Assembly: GCA_902805615.1 (NCBI GenBank)
Contig: CADCTQ010000585.1
Span: forward strand, 1 to 54,638
Direction: 5' to 3'
Length of the DNA stretch: 54,638 bases
Source: an uncultured Cytophagales bacterium
Lineage (GTDB): Bacteria > Bacteroidota > Bacteroidia > Cytophagales > 172606-1
Shown: piece by piece, positions 1 to 8,628 of the stretch
How the letters are laid out: every line of letters starts with the position of its first letter
Numbering within the stretch: position 1 is the first letter of the stretch
Notes under the pieces: generated by a model
Database searches by the model: none
The model's input: the letters and a program-made list of their open reading frames with translations, nothing else
What the model was told of the DNA's origin: nothing
Made by a program: the position numbers and the translations under genes

Positions 1-2
1 CC

Positions 3-209
3 ATCCGCATCAGCGCCGACCTGCGCAAGATCATGGACAAAAACTCCGCCGAGCAGAACATCAACCTGGGCCTTGGCCTGGCCGGGCAGGGCGACCGTCC
101 TTCGCCCAAGATGACCCTCCGGGTAAAGCCTTCCCTGCTCATCGGCGGCGCCACCGTCCGTTACCCCGGCTACATCAACGTGAACACTGACTTCGGGACG
201 GGGAATTAG
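3..209 (+). CDS. C-terminal fragment of an unknown protein
   Basis: An open frame runs in from the window edge and ends at TAG 207-209, giving the last 68 residues of a protein. The fragment is glycine-rich near its middle (INLGLGLAGQGD) and ends in alternating polar and hydrophobic residues (YINVNTDFGTGN), which would suit a secreted or beta-rich protein, but I recognise no family. The start lies outside the window. Coding is supported by codon use like that of the neighbours and by the repeat hairpin that begins four bases after the stop, as at other gene ends in this window. Confidence 0.6.
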   Translation: MRISADLRKIMDKNSAEQNINLGLGLAGQGDRPSPKMTLRVKPSLLIGGATVRYPGYINVNTDFGTGN

Positions 210-212
210 GTA

Positions 213-294
213 GTCATTGGTTGAATGGTCATTGGTACATTGGGTGTGCGTAAGTCGCCTCACGGGGATGACCATTGACTATTCAACCAATGAC
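213..294. repeat. Intergenic inverted repeat between convergent genes
   Basis: GTCATTGGTTGAAT (213-226) is repeated in perfect inverted form at 281-294. The word GTCATTGG recurs inside the left arm (228-235), so the arms are short degenerate arrays rather than single-copy sequence. It fills the gap between the upstream gene (stop 209) and ung (stop at 301), where a hairpin could end transcripts from both sides. There is no clear T-run. Confidence 0.75.
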
Positions 295-300
295 CATTTT

Positions 301-963
301 TTACCATTCAATCTCCTTCAACCCCTGCTCAGCCAGGTAGGCGTTGGCCTGGCTGAAGTGCTTGCAGCCGAAGAAGCCCTTGTCGGCGGCGAAAGGGGAG
401 GGGTGGGCCGCCTTGAGCACCAAGTGCTTCCCCGCGTCAATGATGGCGCCTTTCTTCTGGGCGTAGGCGCCCCAGAGCATGAACACCACGTGCTCCTTTT
501 CGTCCGACACGGCCCGGATGGCGGCATCGGTAAATTCTTCCCAGCCCTTTTTCTGGTGTGATCCCGGCGTGTTGGCCCGCACGGTCAAGGTAGCGTTGAG
601 CAGCAGTACGCCCTGCTCGGCCCAGCGCATGAGGTAGCCCGATTTGGGTACCGGCTTGCCCAGGTCGCTTTTGATTTCCTTGAAAATGTTGACCAGCGAG
701 GGCGGCGACGTTACCCCCTCGTTGACCGAGAACGCCAGCCCGTGGGCCTGTCCCGGACCGTGGTAGGGGTCCTGGCCGAGCAGCACGACTTTTACGTTAT
801 CGAAGGGACACGCATCAAAAGCGGTAAAAATCTTGCTGCCAGGCGGATAGACCGTTTGCGTAGCGTATTCCTCCTTCACAAACCGGATCAGGTTCTCGAA
901 ATAAGGTTTTTCGAACTCAGGTTGCAGCCGCGCTTTCCACGAAGGCTCAATTTTGATGTCCAT
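301..963 (-). CDS. ung: Uracil-DNA glycosylase
   Basis: Family 1 uracil-DNA glycosylase, which removes uracil from DNA to start base-excision repair in the cytoplasm. The 220-residue length is normal. The water-activating loop GQDPYHGPGQAHGLAFSV is at about 63-80 with catalytic Asp65, and the leucine/histidine loop is AHPSPF with His187. The usual minor-groove Leu in HPSPLS is Phe here (HPSPFA), a conservative change. The start ATG at 963 begins at the expected MDIKIEPSW. It is divergent from apaG across 116 bases, so the two promoters share that gap. Confidence 0.97.
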   Translation of the reverse strand: MDIKIEPSWKARLQPEFEKPYFENLIRFVKEEYATQTVYPPGSKIFTAFDACPFDNVKVVLLGQDPYHGPGQAHGLAFSVNEGVTSPPSLVNIFKEIKSDLGKPVPKSGYLMRWAEQGVLLLNATLTVRANTPGSHQKKGWEEFTDAAIRAVSDEKEHVVFMLWGAYAQKKGAIIDAGKHLVLKAAHPSPFAADKGFFGCKHFSQANAYLAEQGLKEIEW

Positions 964-1079
964 ATAGTGGTTTTTTGGTGTAATTATGTGGTATATCGTC
1001 CCGGCAAATAAAAGGTTTTCTAAAAACTATTGGCTATATTTAACCGTTAAGTCATCCATAGCAGCAGTTTGTACTCACC

Positions 1080-1466
1080 ATGACTACCGAGATTACGGAA
1101 GGTGTGAAAGTAACCGTGTTGACGGAGTTTCAACCGGAATATTCGAGTCCGGCGCAGGCTCATTACGTATTCACGTACAAGATCAGCATTGAAAATTGCA
1201 GTGAATACACCGTGCAACTGCTCCGCCGGCACTGGTTCATCTACGACGCCAACGGCAGTCTCCGCGAGGTGGAAGGCGAAGGCGTGGTGGGGCAGCAACC
1301 CGTGCTCGAACCGGGCGAAACCCACGAGTACATTTCCGGCTGCAACCTCAAGACCGGGATCGGCAAAATGAAAGGCACCTACCTGATGGAACGCGTCGTG
1401 GACGCCAAGCAGTTCCGGGTCCGCATTCCCGAATTCACGATGATCGTGCCGTACCGCCTCAATTAA
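1080..1466 (+). CDS. apaG: ApaG-domain protein
   Basis: A 128-residue stand-alone ApaG protein (DUF525), an immunoglobulin-like beta-sandwich linked in other bacteria to Co2+/Mg2+ resistance; its biochemical role is not settled. The family is shown by the ordered segments YVFTYKISIENCS, LLRRHWFIYDANG, EVEGEGVVGQQPVLEPGE and SGCNLKTGIGKMKGTY, and it covers the full domain. It stands alone in its orientation, divergent from ung, and the methyltransferase follows within about 30-75 bases. A possible -7 element TATATTTA at 1035-1042 precedes it, but no matching -33 box is clear. Confidence 0.93.
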   Translation: MTTEITEGVKVTVLTEFQPEYSSPAQAHYVFTYKISIENCSEYTVQLLRRHWFIYDANGSLREVEGEGVVGQQPVLEPGETHEYISGCNLKTGIGKMKGTYLMERVVDAKQFRVRIPEFTMIVPYRLN

Positions 1467-1492
1467 GGCCCGGTTGGTTAACTTGCGTCCCG

Positions 1493-2332
1493 GTGTCCGG
1501 CCCCCGCGGCGGGACGCCCCGCCACCCAACCGCCACCCCCTTGCAGTTACTTCTCCGCTACCTCGCTTTCTGGTTTCGTTCGGGCAACGCCCACGCCGTC
1601 CATTCTCCCTTCGTATTCGACCTCTACACCCGCGTCATCCGCCCGGCAATGGGGCAACCCGGTTTCGGTAAGCCCGACTTTGGTAAAATTGAAACGCTGC
1701 GGGCCGGGCTGCTCGCCGACCCCCGCGAAATTGACACCGTTGACCTCGGGGCCGGCTCCCGCGTGGCCCGTTCGCCCCGCCGCCGCGTGAAAGACATTGC
1801 CCGGTACGCCCAGAAAGACGCCCGCACCGGGCAACTGCTCTTCCGGCTGGTCAGTCATTTTGCGCCCCGAACCCTTTTCGACCTGGGTACTTCGCTGGGC
1901 ATCACCACGGCGTACCTGGCTGCTGCCAACCCCCGGGCGGCCGTGTATACCTTCGAAGGCTGCCCCCAGACCCTGGCCCTTGCCGAAGCCAACTTCGCCC
2001 AACTGGATTACCAACACATCCGCCCCGTGGCCGGCAACCTGGATGAAACCCTGCCGGCCACGCTGAAGGAAATAACGGCGCTGGACTTTGTTTTTTTCGA
2101 CGCCAACCACCGGCGGGAGCCAACCCTGCGGTACTTCACGGCGTGCCTGGCCAAAGCCCACGAAGACAGCGTGTTCGTGTTCGATGACATTTACTGGTCG
2201 GTCGAGATGCGGGCGGCCTGGGAAGAGATCAAAAGCCACCCCACCGTGACCCTCACCGTGGACCTGTTCCACGTGGGCCTCGTGTTTTTTCGCCGCAAGC
2301 AGCCCAAGCAGCACTTCCGCCTTCGCATGTAA
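1493..2332 (+). CDS. Class I SAM-dependent methyltransferase-like protein
   Basis: Probably an S-adenosylmethionine-dependent methyltransferase of the O-methyltransferase-like class; its substrate is unknown. The SAM-binding motif I is seen in TLFDLGTSLGITTAYLA, followed by an acidic residue in VYTFEGCPQTLALAEANF and by DFVFFDANHRREPTL. The N-terminal segment NAHAVHSPFVFDLY is typical of the Bacteroidota version. The open frame begins at GTG 1493, but its first residues are low-complexity; TTG at 1541 (LQLLLRYLAFWF) is as likely a start and no ATG fits. It may be cotranscribed with apaG. The stop is followed at once by a GGAGACGGGAGG-type repeat half-unit. Confidence 0.8.
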   Translation: MSGPRGGTPRHPTATPLQLLLRYLAFWFRSGNAHAVHSPFVFDLYTRVIRPAMGQPGFGKPDFGKIETLRAGLLADPREIDTVDLGAGSRVARSPRRRVKDIARYAQKDARTGQLLFRLVSHFAPRTLFDLGTSLGITTAYLAAANPRAAVYTFEGCPQTLALAEANFAQLDYQHIRPVAGNLDETLPATLKEITALDFVFFDANHRREPTLRYFTACLAKAHEDSVFVFDDIYWSVEMRAAWEEIKSHPTVTLTVDLFHVGLVFFRRKQPKQHFRLRM

Positions 2333-2342
2333 AAAGGGAGCC

Positions 2343-2370
2343 TGGAGACGGGAGGAAAGGAGACCGGAGG
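2343..2370. repeat. Repeat half-unit (GGAGAC-GGAGG words)
   Basis: Two degenerate copies, GGAGACGGGAGG and GGAGACCGGAGG, separated by AAA, begin ten bases after the methyltransferase stop. The same word forms both arms of the large hairpin at 48528-48777. No inverted partner was found here, so this looks like a single arm. Confidence 0.55.
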
Positions 2371-2542
2371 GGCGGGGACCAACTTAGGCGGGGATGCGGG
2401 AAGAAGTTAGTAGGGAAAAGGGAAAGAAGGCGAATTTGCTTTGCGGCCTTTGCGCGAACCGGCGGAGAGTGCCGGTTAATGCCTAACTTTATCCGCCCAC
2501 TGCCCCTCTTTTTTCCTGGCTTAACCCTTATCAACCCTTTCG

Positions 2543-2929
2543 ATGAAAACCATTGCAGTGATTGCCCACGACGGGCGCAAGGCCGACATGGTCGGGTTCC
2601 TCAAGGACCACATCGCCGTGTTCCGGCAGGTGCGCCTGGTGGCGACGGGCACCACCGGGCAGTACGCCCAGAAGGCCGGCTTTGCGGTAGACCTCAAACT
2701 GTCGGGGCCGCTCGGCGGGGACGCCCAGATTGCCGCCATGGTGGCCGAACACCAGCTCGACGCCGTCTTTTTTTTCCGTGATCCGCTCGGCAAGCACCCC
2801 CACGAACCCGACGTGCAGATGCTCATGCGGCTCTGCGACCTCCACGACGTGCCCCTGGCGACCAACCCGGCCACGGCGGGCTACGTGATCAAGGGCATGT
2901 TTCCGGACGCCGCCCGGGCGGAGGGGTAG
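2543..2929 (+). CDS. mgsA: Methylglyoxal synthase
   Basis: Converts dihydroxyacetone phosphate to methylglyoxal and phosphate, a cytoplasmic bypass that relieves sugar-phosphate build-up. The 128 residues cover the family: AHDGRK near the start, the phosphate-binding ATGTTGQ, the active-site GPLGGDAQIAA with its catalytic aspartate, then FFRDPL and LATNPATA. The start MKTIAVIAHDG fits the family. It faces the deaminase gene convergently, with 15 bases between the stops. Confidence 0.96.
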   Translation: MKTIAVIAHDGRKADMVGFLKDHIAVFRQVRLVATGTTGQYAQKAGFAVDLKLSGPLGGDAQIAAMVAEHQLDAVFFFRDPLGKHPHEPDVQMLMRLCDLHDVPLATNPATAGYVIKGMFPDAARAEG

Positions 2930-2944
2930 CGGTCAGACCAGGGG

Positions 2945-3388
2945 TCAAAGTTCCATGATGTCCTCGTTCCAGAGTTCGGGCTTTTCCCGGATGAACGCCT
3001 CCATCATGTCCACGCATTCGGGCAGGTCGAGGTCTACCACCTCCACGCCGTGCGACTCCATGAACTGCCGGGCGCCGGGGAACGTCCGCGACTCGCCCAC
3101 AATGACCTTGGGGATTTTGAACTGCACGATGGTGCCGGCGCACATGTAGCAGGGCATCAGCGTGGAGTAGATGGTCGTGTTGCGGTAGCTGCCGATGCGC
3201 CCCGCGTTGAGCAGGCAGTCCATCTCCCCGTGCAGGATCGGGTTGTTTTCCTGCACCCGCTTGTTGTGCCCGGCCGCCACCACCACCCCGTCGCGCACCA
3301 GCACCGAGCCGATCGGGATGCCGCCTTCCCGGAGTCCCTGCCGGGCTTCCTCCAGGGCCATTTGCATGAAAGAATCCATTGCCGCCAT
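2945..3388 (-). CDS. Cytosine deaminase-like nucleoside/nucleobase deaminase
   Basis: A zinc-dependent deaminase of the CDA superfamily. The zinc site is HGE plus PCYMC, with GIPIGSVLV upstream. The C-terminal run FIREKPELWNEDI closely resembles the end of yeast cytosine deaminase Fcy1 as I remember it, so cytosine deamination (pyrimidine salvage) is more likely than tRNA adenosine deamination; this is inference. The open frame extends to 3427, but a -7-like TATCTTGG on the same strand at 3424-3431 would put the transcription start inside that extension, so the start is probably 3388 (MAAMDSF) or 3379 (MDSF). Confidence 0.85.
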   Translation of the reverse strand: MAAMDSFMQMALEEARQGLREGGIPIGSVLVRDGVVVAAGHNKRVQENNPILHGEMDCLLNAGRIGSYRNTTIYSTLMPCYMCAGTIVQFKIPKVIVGESRTFPGARQFMESHGVEVVDLDLPECVDMMEAFIREKPELWNEDIMEL

Positions 3389-3423
3389 AGCGATAGAACC
3401 AGAATAAGTGAAATCGTTCGCCG

Positions 3424-3431
3424 CCAAGATA
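3424..3431 (-). promoter_or_regulatory. Possible -7 element for the deaminase gene
   Basis: On the minus strand the sequence reads TATCTTGG, near the Bacteroidota -7 consensus TAnnTTTG. A TTTTTG lies about 23 bases upstream, a longer spacer than usual. If real, it supports the shorter deaminase start. Confidence 0.35.
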
Positions 3432-3620
3432 CCAAATTACGGGCAGTTTGGGGGCAAAAACTACATGCGTCGCCCAGCGGCCTCCATGCCGGGTGGACGC
3501 AGGCCGGTGCGGAGGTACGGGCAGGCAAAAGGGGAAACGCCGGACGAAAGGGGCAGAATGCCGGACGTAAAGGGCCAAAAATCCGACCAAAATAAAATTG
3601 GGCAGAACGGGAACAAAAAG

Positions 3621-3650
3621 TTTGGAATGTTTAGAAATAGTGATATTTTG
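3621..3650 (+). promoter_or_regulatory. Bacteroidota-type promoter
   Basis: TTTG at 3621-3624, then exactly 19 bases, then TATTTTG at 3644-3650. This matches the -33/-7 pattern of the Bacteroidota housekeeping sigma factor except that the -7 box has one T fewer. Transcription would begin near 3657, giving a leader of about 35 bases before ATG 3692. Confidence 0.65.
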
Positions 3651-3691
3651 CATTAAATATTACACGCGTGCCCAATCGTAGAAAACCCACC

Positions 3692-3955
3692 ATGACTACT
3701 GCTATTCAGTCTTTCAACAAGCTTGCCATGTCCAAGCAACTTGAAATGATTAATACTCAGGCCATTTTCCTTTGCGAAAGGTACTTTTTAAGCCGCCGGG
3801 TGAGTCTTTTTTACCTCAATGGGTTCTACGTGGAAGTATGGATGGACACGTACCGCAACGAAATCCGCAAGATCCTGCCTTTCACCACCACGCTCTGCCT
3901 GACGGCCTACCTGGACCTCATCAACATTGATGACGCCTTTGATTACGCCTCCTGA
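3692..3955 (+). CDS. Conserved-looking hypothetical protein, 87 aa
   Basis: I do not recognise a family. The protein is short and rich in hydrophobic and aromatic residues (FLCERYFLSRRVSLFYLNGFYVEVW), with an acidic end (LINIDDAFDYAS). A start at 3668 exists, but the Met at 3692 (MTTAIQSFNKL) is preferred because it lies a normal distance behind the promoter at 3621-3650. That promoter and the codon use are the evidence that it is real. It is monocistronic, and the next gene starts about 350 bases later. Confidence 0.65.
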   Translation: MTTAIQSFNKLAMSKQLEMINTQAIFLCERYFLSRRVSLFYLNGFYVEVWMDTYRNEIRKILPFTTTLCLTAYLDLINIDDAFDYAS

Positions 3956-4305
3956 TCCGCACCCCTAGGGTCGGTTTTCCACGCATTCCGTTTTCGTTCC
4001 TGCCCGACCAACGGCAACGCGTTTCGTTTCCGCCGCATCTTTCCTTTTTCCGTACGGCGTACCCCAACGCACCCTGCCCGCCGCATCACCATCGTGCGGC
4101 CAACACTTCCGTAGCTCTCTGAGCAGTGGTCATGCAGTCACTTGCCACGGCACCAACGGCACGCACCGCGACAGCCGCAACACAGCCCGCAAAGGAAAAG
4201 CGCCAGGAGCCGCCGCCCGCGTCGCACTGACGGTTTTGAATGCGTTTTGAGAAAGTCAAGTGTTGCCGACCTTCCTGCCCGGTACAACCGCTATCCCTAA
4301 CGGCA
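3956..4305. other. Non-coding gap, nothing recognised
   Basis: This 350-base gap before the acetyltransferase is GC-rich without good open frames. A minus-strand frame reaching in from 4418 is arginine/serine-rich and antisense to the acetyltransferase, so it is not accepted. I saw no clear repeat, terminator or promoter. Confidence 0.5.
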
Positions 4306-4845
4306 ATGGAAACCACCCGCGTTGATGCCCGGATCGCCCTGCGCGAAGCCACGCCGGCCGATGCCCCGCTCCTGGTGCACTGGGACGAACAGCCGCACGT
4401 GATCGCGTGCGACCCCAACGACGACTGGCACTGGGAAACCGAACTGGCCTACTCGCCCGGCTGGCGCGAACAACTCGTGGCCGAACCGGACGGCCGGCCC
4501 ATCGGCTTCATCCAGATCATTGACCCGGCCCGCGAGGCGTCTCACTACTGGGGCGATGTGCCGGCCAACCTCCGCGCCATTGACATCTGGATCGGCGAGG
4601 CGCAGGATTTGAGCAAGGGCTACGGCACCACGATGATGCGCCTGGCCCTGGCCCGCTGTTTTGCCGACCCGTCCGTAACGGCCGTACTCATTGATCCGCT
4701 CGAAACCAACCGGCGGGCCCACGTCTTCTATGAGCGGATGGGCTTTCAGTTCGTCGAAAAAAGAACCTTCAACGAGAACCGCTGCCTCGTGTACCGCCTT
4801 GACCGCCACCATTGGGATGCAAGGGCAAGCGAATGGACAAACTGA
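4306..4845 (+). CDS. GNAT acetyltransferase, AAC(6')-like
   Basis: A GCN5-related N-acetyltransferase of the subgroup that includes aminoglycoside 6'-N-acetyltransferases and siderophore-type acetyltransferases (Acetyltransf_8-like). The acetyl-CoA-binding segment is DLSKGYGTTMMRLAL, followed by VTAVLIDPLETNRRAHVFYE and MGFQFVEKRTF. At 179 residues from ATG 4306 it has the usual single-domain length; an upstream in-frame ATG at 4240 would add a cysteine-rich, unlikely leader. The substrate cannot be told, and nothing around it suggests a resistance cassette. A large palindromic repeat element begins 40 bases after the stop. Confidence 0.85.
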   Translation: METTRVDARIALREATPADAPLLVHWDEQPHVIACDPNDDWHWETELAYSPGWREQLVAEPDGRPIGFIQIIDPAREASHYWGDVPANLRAIDIWIGEAQDLSKGYGTTMMRLALARCFADPSVTAVLIDPLETNRRAHVFYERMGFQFVEKRTFNENRCLVYRLDRHHWDARASEWTN

Positions 4846-5613
4846 GCCAGAACTTGTAAAGCATGAAGAGGCTAAGGTAAAGCCGAACGGGCTGGCGCGG
4901 TATAGCGTGCTGGCGCGAAGCTGTGCTTCGTGCCGACTATTGCTTCCGCCTCCGGCGGAACGAAGTTGTTGTCTTTTGCTCAGTGGGTACATCACTGCAA
5001 TTGCCCGGGCCCGCAGGCGCAGGCGTCCGCCGGTGCCTTCCGGACTGGAAGCGTCCGCTTCCCAGCCGCCAGGCTTACTCATCCTGCTTACGCTTACTAA
5101 TCCGATTCAATCCGTTTCTTCACGTGCCGGTACGGAGTTCGAATGAACCAGCCGAGTTGAGTTATTCCTTGCAGGATCAGGAAGTGGGACACGTGCTTGC
5201 GCGAAAAGGGCAAGCGGACGCTTGGGAGAAAAAGGCACAGGCGGACGCCTGCGCCAGCGGGGCGAGGCAAGGGCGGTGATGTACCCACTGAGCAAAAGAC
5301 AACAACTTCGTTCCGCCGGAGGCGGAAAGCATAGTTGGCACGAAGCACAGCTTCGCGCCAGCACACTATACCGCACCAGCCCGTTCTGCTTTGCCCTGCC
5401 CGCGTCTTTGCGTCCTCGCCCGTTGCTCCATACTGCGCTTGTTTCCGCGTCCCACTTGCCACCAGCCATTTACCACTTACCACTTCTTCAAACTTTTTTA
5501 CCCCGTAAAATGCCCGGACGCATCCGAAAGGGTCCGCATTCCCGTACACTACTCCGGGGAAATCCTTAGATTGGCCCCCTTTTCGGATTTAAACCCATCG
5601 CCAAGCATCGGAT
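4846..5613. other. Repeat-filled gap before galK
   Basis: No gene is accepted here. The gap holds the long inverted repeat at 4885-5386, then a single array of heptamer-like words (CCACTTGCCACC, CCATTTACCACTTACCACTT) around 5454-5487. The sequence ATCCTTAGATTGG at 5563-5575, about 45 bases before galK, resembles one at 12764 before the histidine kinase and may contain a weak -7 box (TAGATTG). Confidence 0.6.
4885..5386. repeat. Long imperfect inverted repeat, MITE/REP-like element
   Basis: Arms at about 4885-5063 and 5208-5386 (179 bases each) are inverted copies that stay alignable throughout, with identical runs such as TTCCGCCTCCGGCGGAACGA and GTCTTTTGCTCAGTGGGTAC. Each arm itself contains small palindromes: GAAGCTGTGCTTC, CCGCCTCCGGCGG, and a GCGGACGC/GCGTCCGC core. 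No transposase gene is present. The inner ends (CAGGCGGACGCCTG and AAGCGGACGCTT) recur in the element at 42593-43189, so this is a dispersed family. Confidence 0.8.
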
Positions 5614-6780
5614 ATGAACATTGCCAGGCAGATTTACGCACGCTACACCTCCCAATTCGGCACCGAGCCCCTCGTGGTCCGTTCGCCCGGCCGGGTGAAC
5701 CTGATCGGTGAACACACCGACTACAACGAAGGATTTGTGCTGCCGGCCGCCATTGACAAGGCCGCTTACGTAGCCATTGGCCGCAGCGCCGACGCCTATT
5801 GCCACTGGATCGCCGCCGACCTCAACGACACTTTCGAAGTGCGGCCCGACGAACTGACCAACTCGGCCAAGGGCTGGCCCAACTACCTGATGGGCGTGGT
5901 GGAACAGTTCCGCAAGGCCGGCTACCCGGTGGAAGCGTTCAACTGCATTGTGAGTTCCGACGTGCCGGTAGGGGCGGGGATGTCGTCGTCGGCCGCCCTC
6001 GAATGCGCCGTGGCCTACGGCCTCAACCAGTTGTACGGCCTCAACATTCCGCGGCTCGAACTGGTGAAGATGGCCCAGCGGGCCGAAAACGAGTTTGTGG
6101 GCGTGAAGTCGGGCATCATGGACCAGTTTGCCAGCATGTTCGGCAAGAAGAACCACGTGGTGCGCCTCGACTGCCGGTCGCTGGAATACACGCATTTTCC
6201 CTTCCAGATCGAAGGCATCCGCGTGGTGCTGTTCGATACGGGCGTCAAGCATTCCCTGGCCGACTCCGAATACAACGACCGGCGCGCCCAGTGCGAAGCC
6301 GGCGTACGGATTCTCCAGAAGCACAACCCGGCCATCCGCAGCCTCCGCGACGCCGACCGCGACCTGCTGCTGCGGCACCAGCGGGAGTTTGATCCGCTCA
6401 TCTTCAACCGCTGCATCTACGTGGTGGAAGAAAACGCCCGGCTCCAGTCGGCCACCGAAGATTTGCAACGGGGCGACATGCTCTCGTTCGGCCAGCGCAT
6501 GTACGGCTCCCACAACGGCCTGCGCGACATGTACGAAGTGAGCTGCCCTGAACTCGACTACCTGGTGGCCTTTACCGTGACCGAAGAGGCGGTGCTCGGC
6601 GCCCGGATGATGGGCGGCGGCTTCGGCGGGTGTACCATCAACCTCGTGCGCGAAGAAGCCGTGGCCGACCTGTTTGAACGCATGAAGAAAGCCTACCAGA
6701 TCGCCATGAACCGGGAACTCAAGATGTACAGCGGCCTGCCCGAGGACGGCACCTCGGTGGTTGAAAATGCCAAAGGGTAA
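5614..6780 (+). CDS. galK: Galactokinase
   Basis: Phosphorylates galactose to galactose-1-phosphate, the first committed step of the Leloir pathway. It is a GHMP kinase of normal length (388 residues). The galactokinase signature GRVNLIGEHTDYNEG is at about 26-40, the ATP-binding loop VPVGAGMSSSAALE at about 117-130, and the C-terminal GHMP motif GARMMGGGFGGCT at about 329-341. The start MNIARQIYARY fits the family. galT follows after 27 bases, so the two form an operon. No operator for a dedicated regulator was recognised, and no galE, galM or transporter is adjacent. Confidence 0.97.
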   Translation: MNIARQIYARYTSQFGTEPLVVRSPGRVNLIGEHTDYNEGFVLPAAIDKAAYVAIGRSADAYCHWIAADLNDTFEVRPDELTNSAKGWPNYLMGVVEQFRKAGYPVEAFNCIVSSDVPVGAGMSSSAALECAVAYGLNQLYGLNIPRLELVKMAQRAENEFVGVKSGIMDQFASMFGKKNHVVRLDCRSLEYTHFPFQIEGIRVVLFDTGVKHSLADSEYNDRRAQCEAGVRILQKHNPAIRSLRDADRDLLLRHQREFDPLIFNRCIYVVEENARLQSATEDLQRGDMLSFGQRMYGSHNGLRDMYEVSCPELDYLVAFTVTEEAVLGARMMGGGFGGCTINLVREEAVADLFERMKKAYQIAMNRELKMYSGLPEDGTSVVENAKG

Positions 6781-6807
6781 TCAATACTCACCTCTCCGTA
6801 CGAAAGC

Positions 6808-7857
6808 ATGGTTTTTGACCCCAACGAACATTCCCATACCCGGTACAACGCCCTCACGGGGGATTGGGTGCTGGTATCTCCCCACCGTTCCAAACGGCCC
6901 TGGCAGGGCAAGATCGAGGACGTGGCCCCGGCAAACCGGCCGGCCTACGACCCGACCTGCTACCTGTGCCCCGGCAATGCGCGGGTGGGCGGGGAGCAGA
7001 ACCCCGACTACAACAGTACCTTCGTATTCACCAACGACTTTTCGGCCCTGCAAGCCAGTACGCCCGAGGGCGAAACCAACGAGGCCGACCTGATCCGGTC
7101 CCGCAGCGAGTCGGGCATCTGCCGGGTCATCTGCTTCTCGCCGTTCCACGACCTGACGCTGCCCGAAATGGACCTGGCCGCCATCCGCAAAGTGGTGGAC
7201 CTGTGGGTAGATGAATTTACCCAGCTCGGCGAACGGCCCGACATCAGTTACGTGCAGATTTTCGAGAACCGGGGCGAGATGATGGGCAGCTCCAACCCGC
7301 ACCCGCACGGGCAAATCTGGGCGCAGCGTTCCCTGCCCCTGGAAATCGTGAAGGAAAGCGGCCGGCAGGAAGCCTACTTCGCGGGGCACAAACGCAGCCT
7401 GCTGGCCGACTACCTGAAGCTGGAACTGGTGCACGGCACCCGCATCGTGCTGGAAAATGAACATTTCGTGGCCTTGGTGCCGTACTGGGCCGTGTGGCCC
7501 TTCGAGACCATGATCGTCAGCCGCCGCCACGTGCAACGGATCAGCGGGCTGAGCAGCGCCGAGAAAGACGCCTTTGCCGACGTGCTCCGCCGCCTCACGA
7601 TCCGCTACGACAACCTGTTCAACATCTCCTTCCCGTACTCGGCCGGCATCCACCAGGCGCCGACCGACGGCGAGGAGCACCCCGAGTGGCACCTGCACAT
7701 GCACTTCTACCCGCCCCTGCTCCGGTCGGCCACGATCCGCAAATTCATGGTGGGCTACGAACTGCTGGGCAACCCGCAACGCGACATTACCCCCGAGTGG
7801 GCCGCCGAACGCCTCCGCAGCCTGCCGGAAGTGCACTACAAGGCCGCCCAACGGTAG
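6808..7857 (+). CDS. galT: Galactose-1-phosphate uridylyltransferase
   Basis: Transfers UMP from UDP-glucose to galactose-1-phosphate through a uridylyl-histidine intermediate. The zinc-binding CYLC is at residues 51-54, and the active-site [12 protein letters not shown] places the nucleophile at about His167 (second His of HPH). The second HIT half ends with the [15 protein letters not shown] motif. The 349 residues are standard for class I GalT. It completes the galK-galT operon with the kinase 27 bases upstream; the secreted protein 115 bases downstream may be read through but has no known link. Confidence 0.97.
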   Translation: MVFDPNEHSHTRYNALTGDWVLVSPHRSKRPWQGKIEDVAPANRPAYDPTCYLCPGNARVGGEQNPDYNSTFVFTNDFSALQASTPEGETNEADLIRSRSESGICRVICFSPFHDLTLPEMDLAAIRKVVDLWVDEFTQLGERPDISYVQIFENRGEMMGSSNPHPHGQIWAQRSLPLEIVKESGRQEAYFAGHKRSLLADYLKLELVHGTRIVLENEHFVALVPYWAVWPFETMIVSRRHVQRISGLSSAEKDAFADVLRRLTIRYDNLFNISFPYSAGIHQAPTDGEEHPEWHLHMHFYPPLLRSATIRKFMVGYELLGNPQRDITPEWAAERLRSLPEVHYKAAQR

Positions 7858-7972
7858 GAACAGGAGCTTCCCTTCCGGCGTATCAGCCTTACCGTCAGTC
7901 CTTTCCATCCGGGCCATGGCGGTACGGCGAGGCGTTGCCCGCATGAATCCATCCAACGCATCTACCCTGAAC

Positions 7973-8599
7973 ATGAGAAAAACGATCTGCCTGTTCACCC
8001 TTCTCGCGGTGCTGTTTGCCTTCAAAAGCAGCGAAAAAGACTTTGCCGGCAAAATTGTGTACCAGAGCAAGTTCACGGACCTGGCGGGCAACGACATAAC
8101 GGACCGGATGGCGGCTTACTTAGGCCGGGAGCAGCATTATTACATCAACGGGAAGAATTACAAATCGTACGACGAGAAAGAGAACCTGACCCAGTTGTAC
8201 CAGGCCGCAACCAACACGTACTACGCCGTGGGAAAGGATAAAACCGCCCAAAAGATAGACGCCGCAACGGGGGCTTCCGGCAAGCAAACGGTCAAACACC
8301 TGGAGGGGCGGGAGCGGATTGCCGGGTACGACTGCAAAGCATTACAGATGGAAACCGATGCCGGAATGGTTGTCTACTACTACAGCCCCCGGGTCAAAGT
8401 AGACCCAAAGGCGTACGCGAAGCACCACTTCGGGGATTGGAAAGCGTATCTGGAAGCCACCCAGGGTTGCCTGCCCCTGAAACAAGTGATTACCAGTACC
8501 AAAAACGGGTTTATCTGGGCGATGACTGCCGTTGTCGTGGAAGGGATGGCGCTGAAGGACAAAGACTTCGAACTGCCCCAGGACATACGGGTAAAGTGA
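7973..8599 (+). CDS. Secreted hypothetical protein, 208 aa
   Basis: No family is recognised with certainty. The start MRKTICLFTLLAVLFAFKSS is a signal-peptide-like N-terminus, which argues for ATG 7973; an in-frame ATG at 7943 would put ten polar residues in front of it. The rest is a soluble, lysine- and tyrosine-rich domain with a repeated pattern of short strands (KIVYQSKFTD, HYYINGKNYKSYDE, GYDCKALQMETDAGMVVYYYSP), reminiscent of DUF4412/GLPGLI-type periplasmic proteins of Bacteroidota; that comparison is tentative. It follows galT by 115 bases and faces the next gene convergently with a 29-base gap. Confidence 0.75.
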   Translation: MRKTICLFTLLAVLFAFKSSEKDFAGKIVYQSKFTDLAGNDITDRMAAYLGREQHYYINGKNYKSYDEKENLTQLYQAATNTYYAVGKDKTAQKIDAATGASGKQTVKHLEGRERIAGYDCKALQMETDAGMVVYYYSPRVKVDPKAYAKHHFGDWKAYLEATQGCLPLKQVITSTKNGFIWAMTAVVVEGMALKDKDFELPQDIRVK

Positions 8600-8628
8600 C
8601 GGCCGGGGATGCAATACGCGCAAACTGC

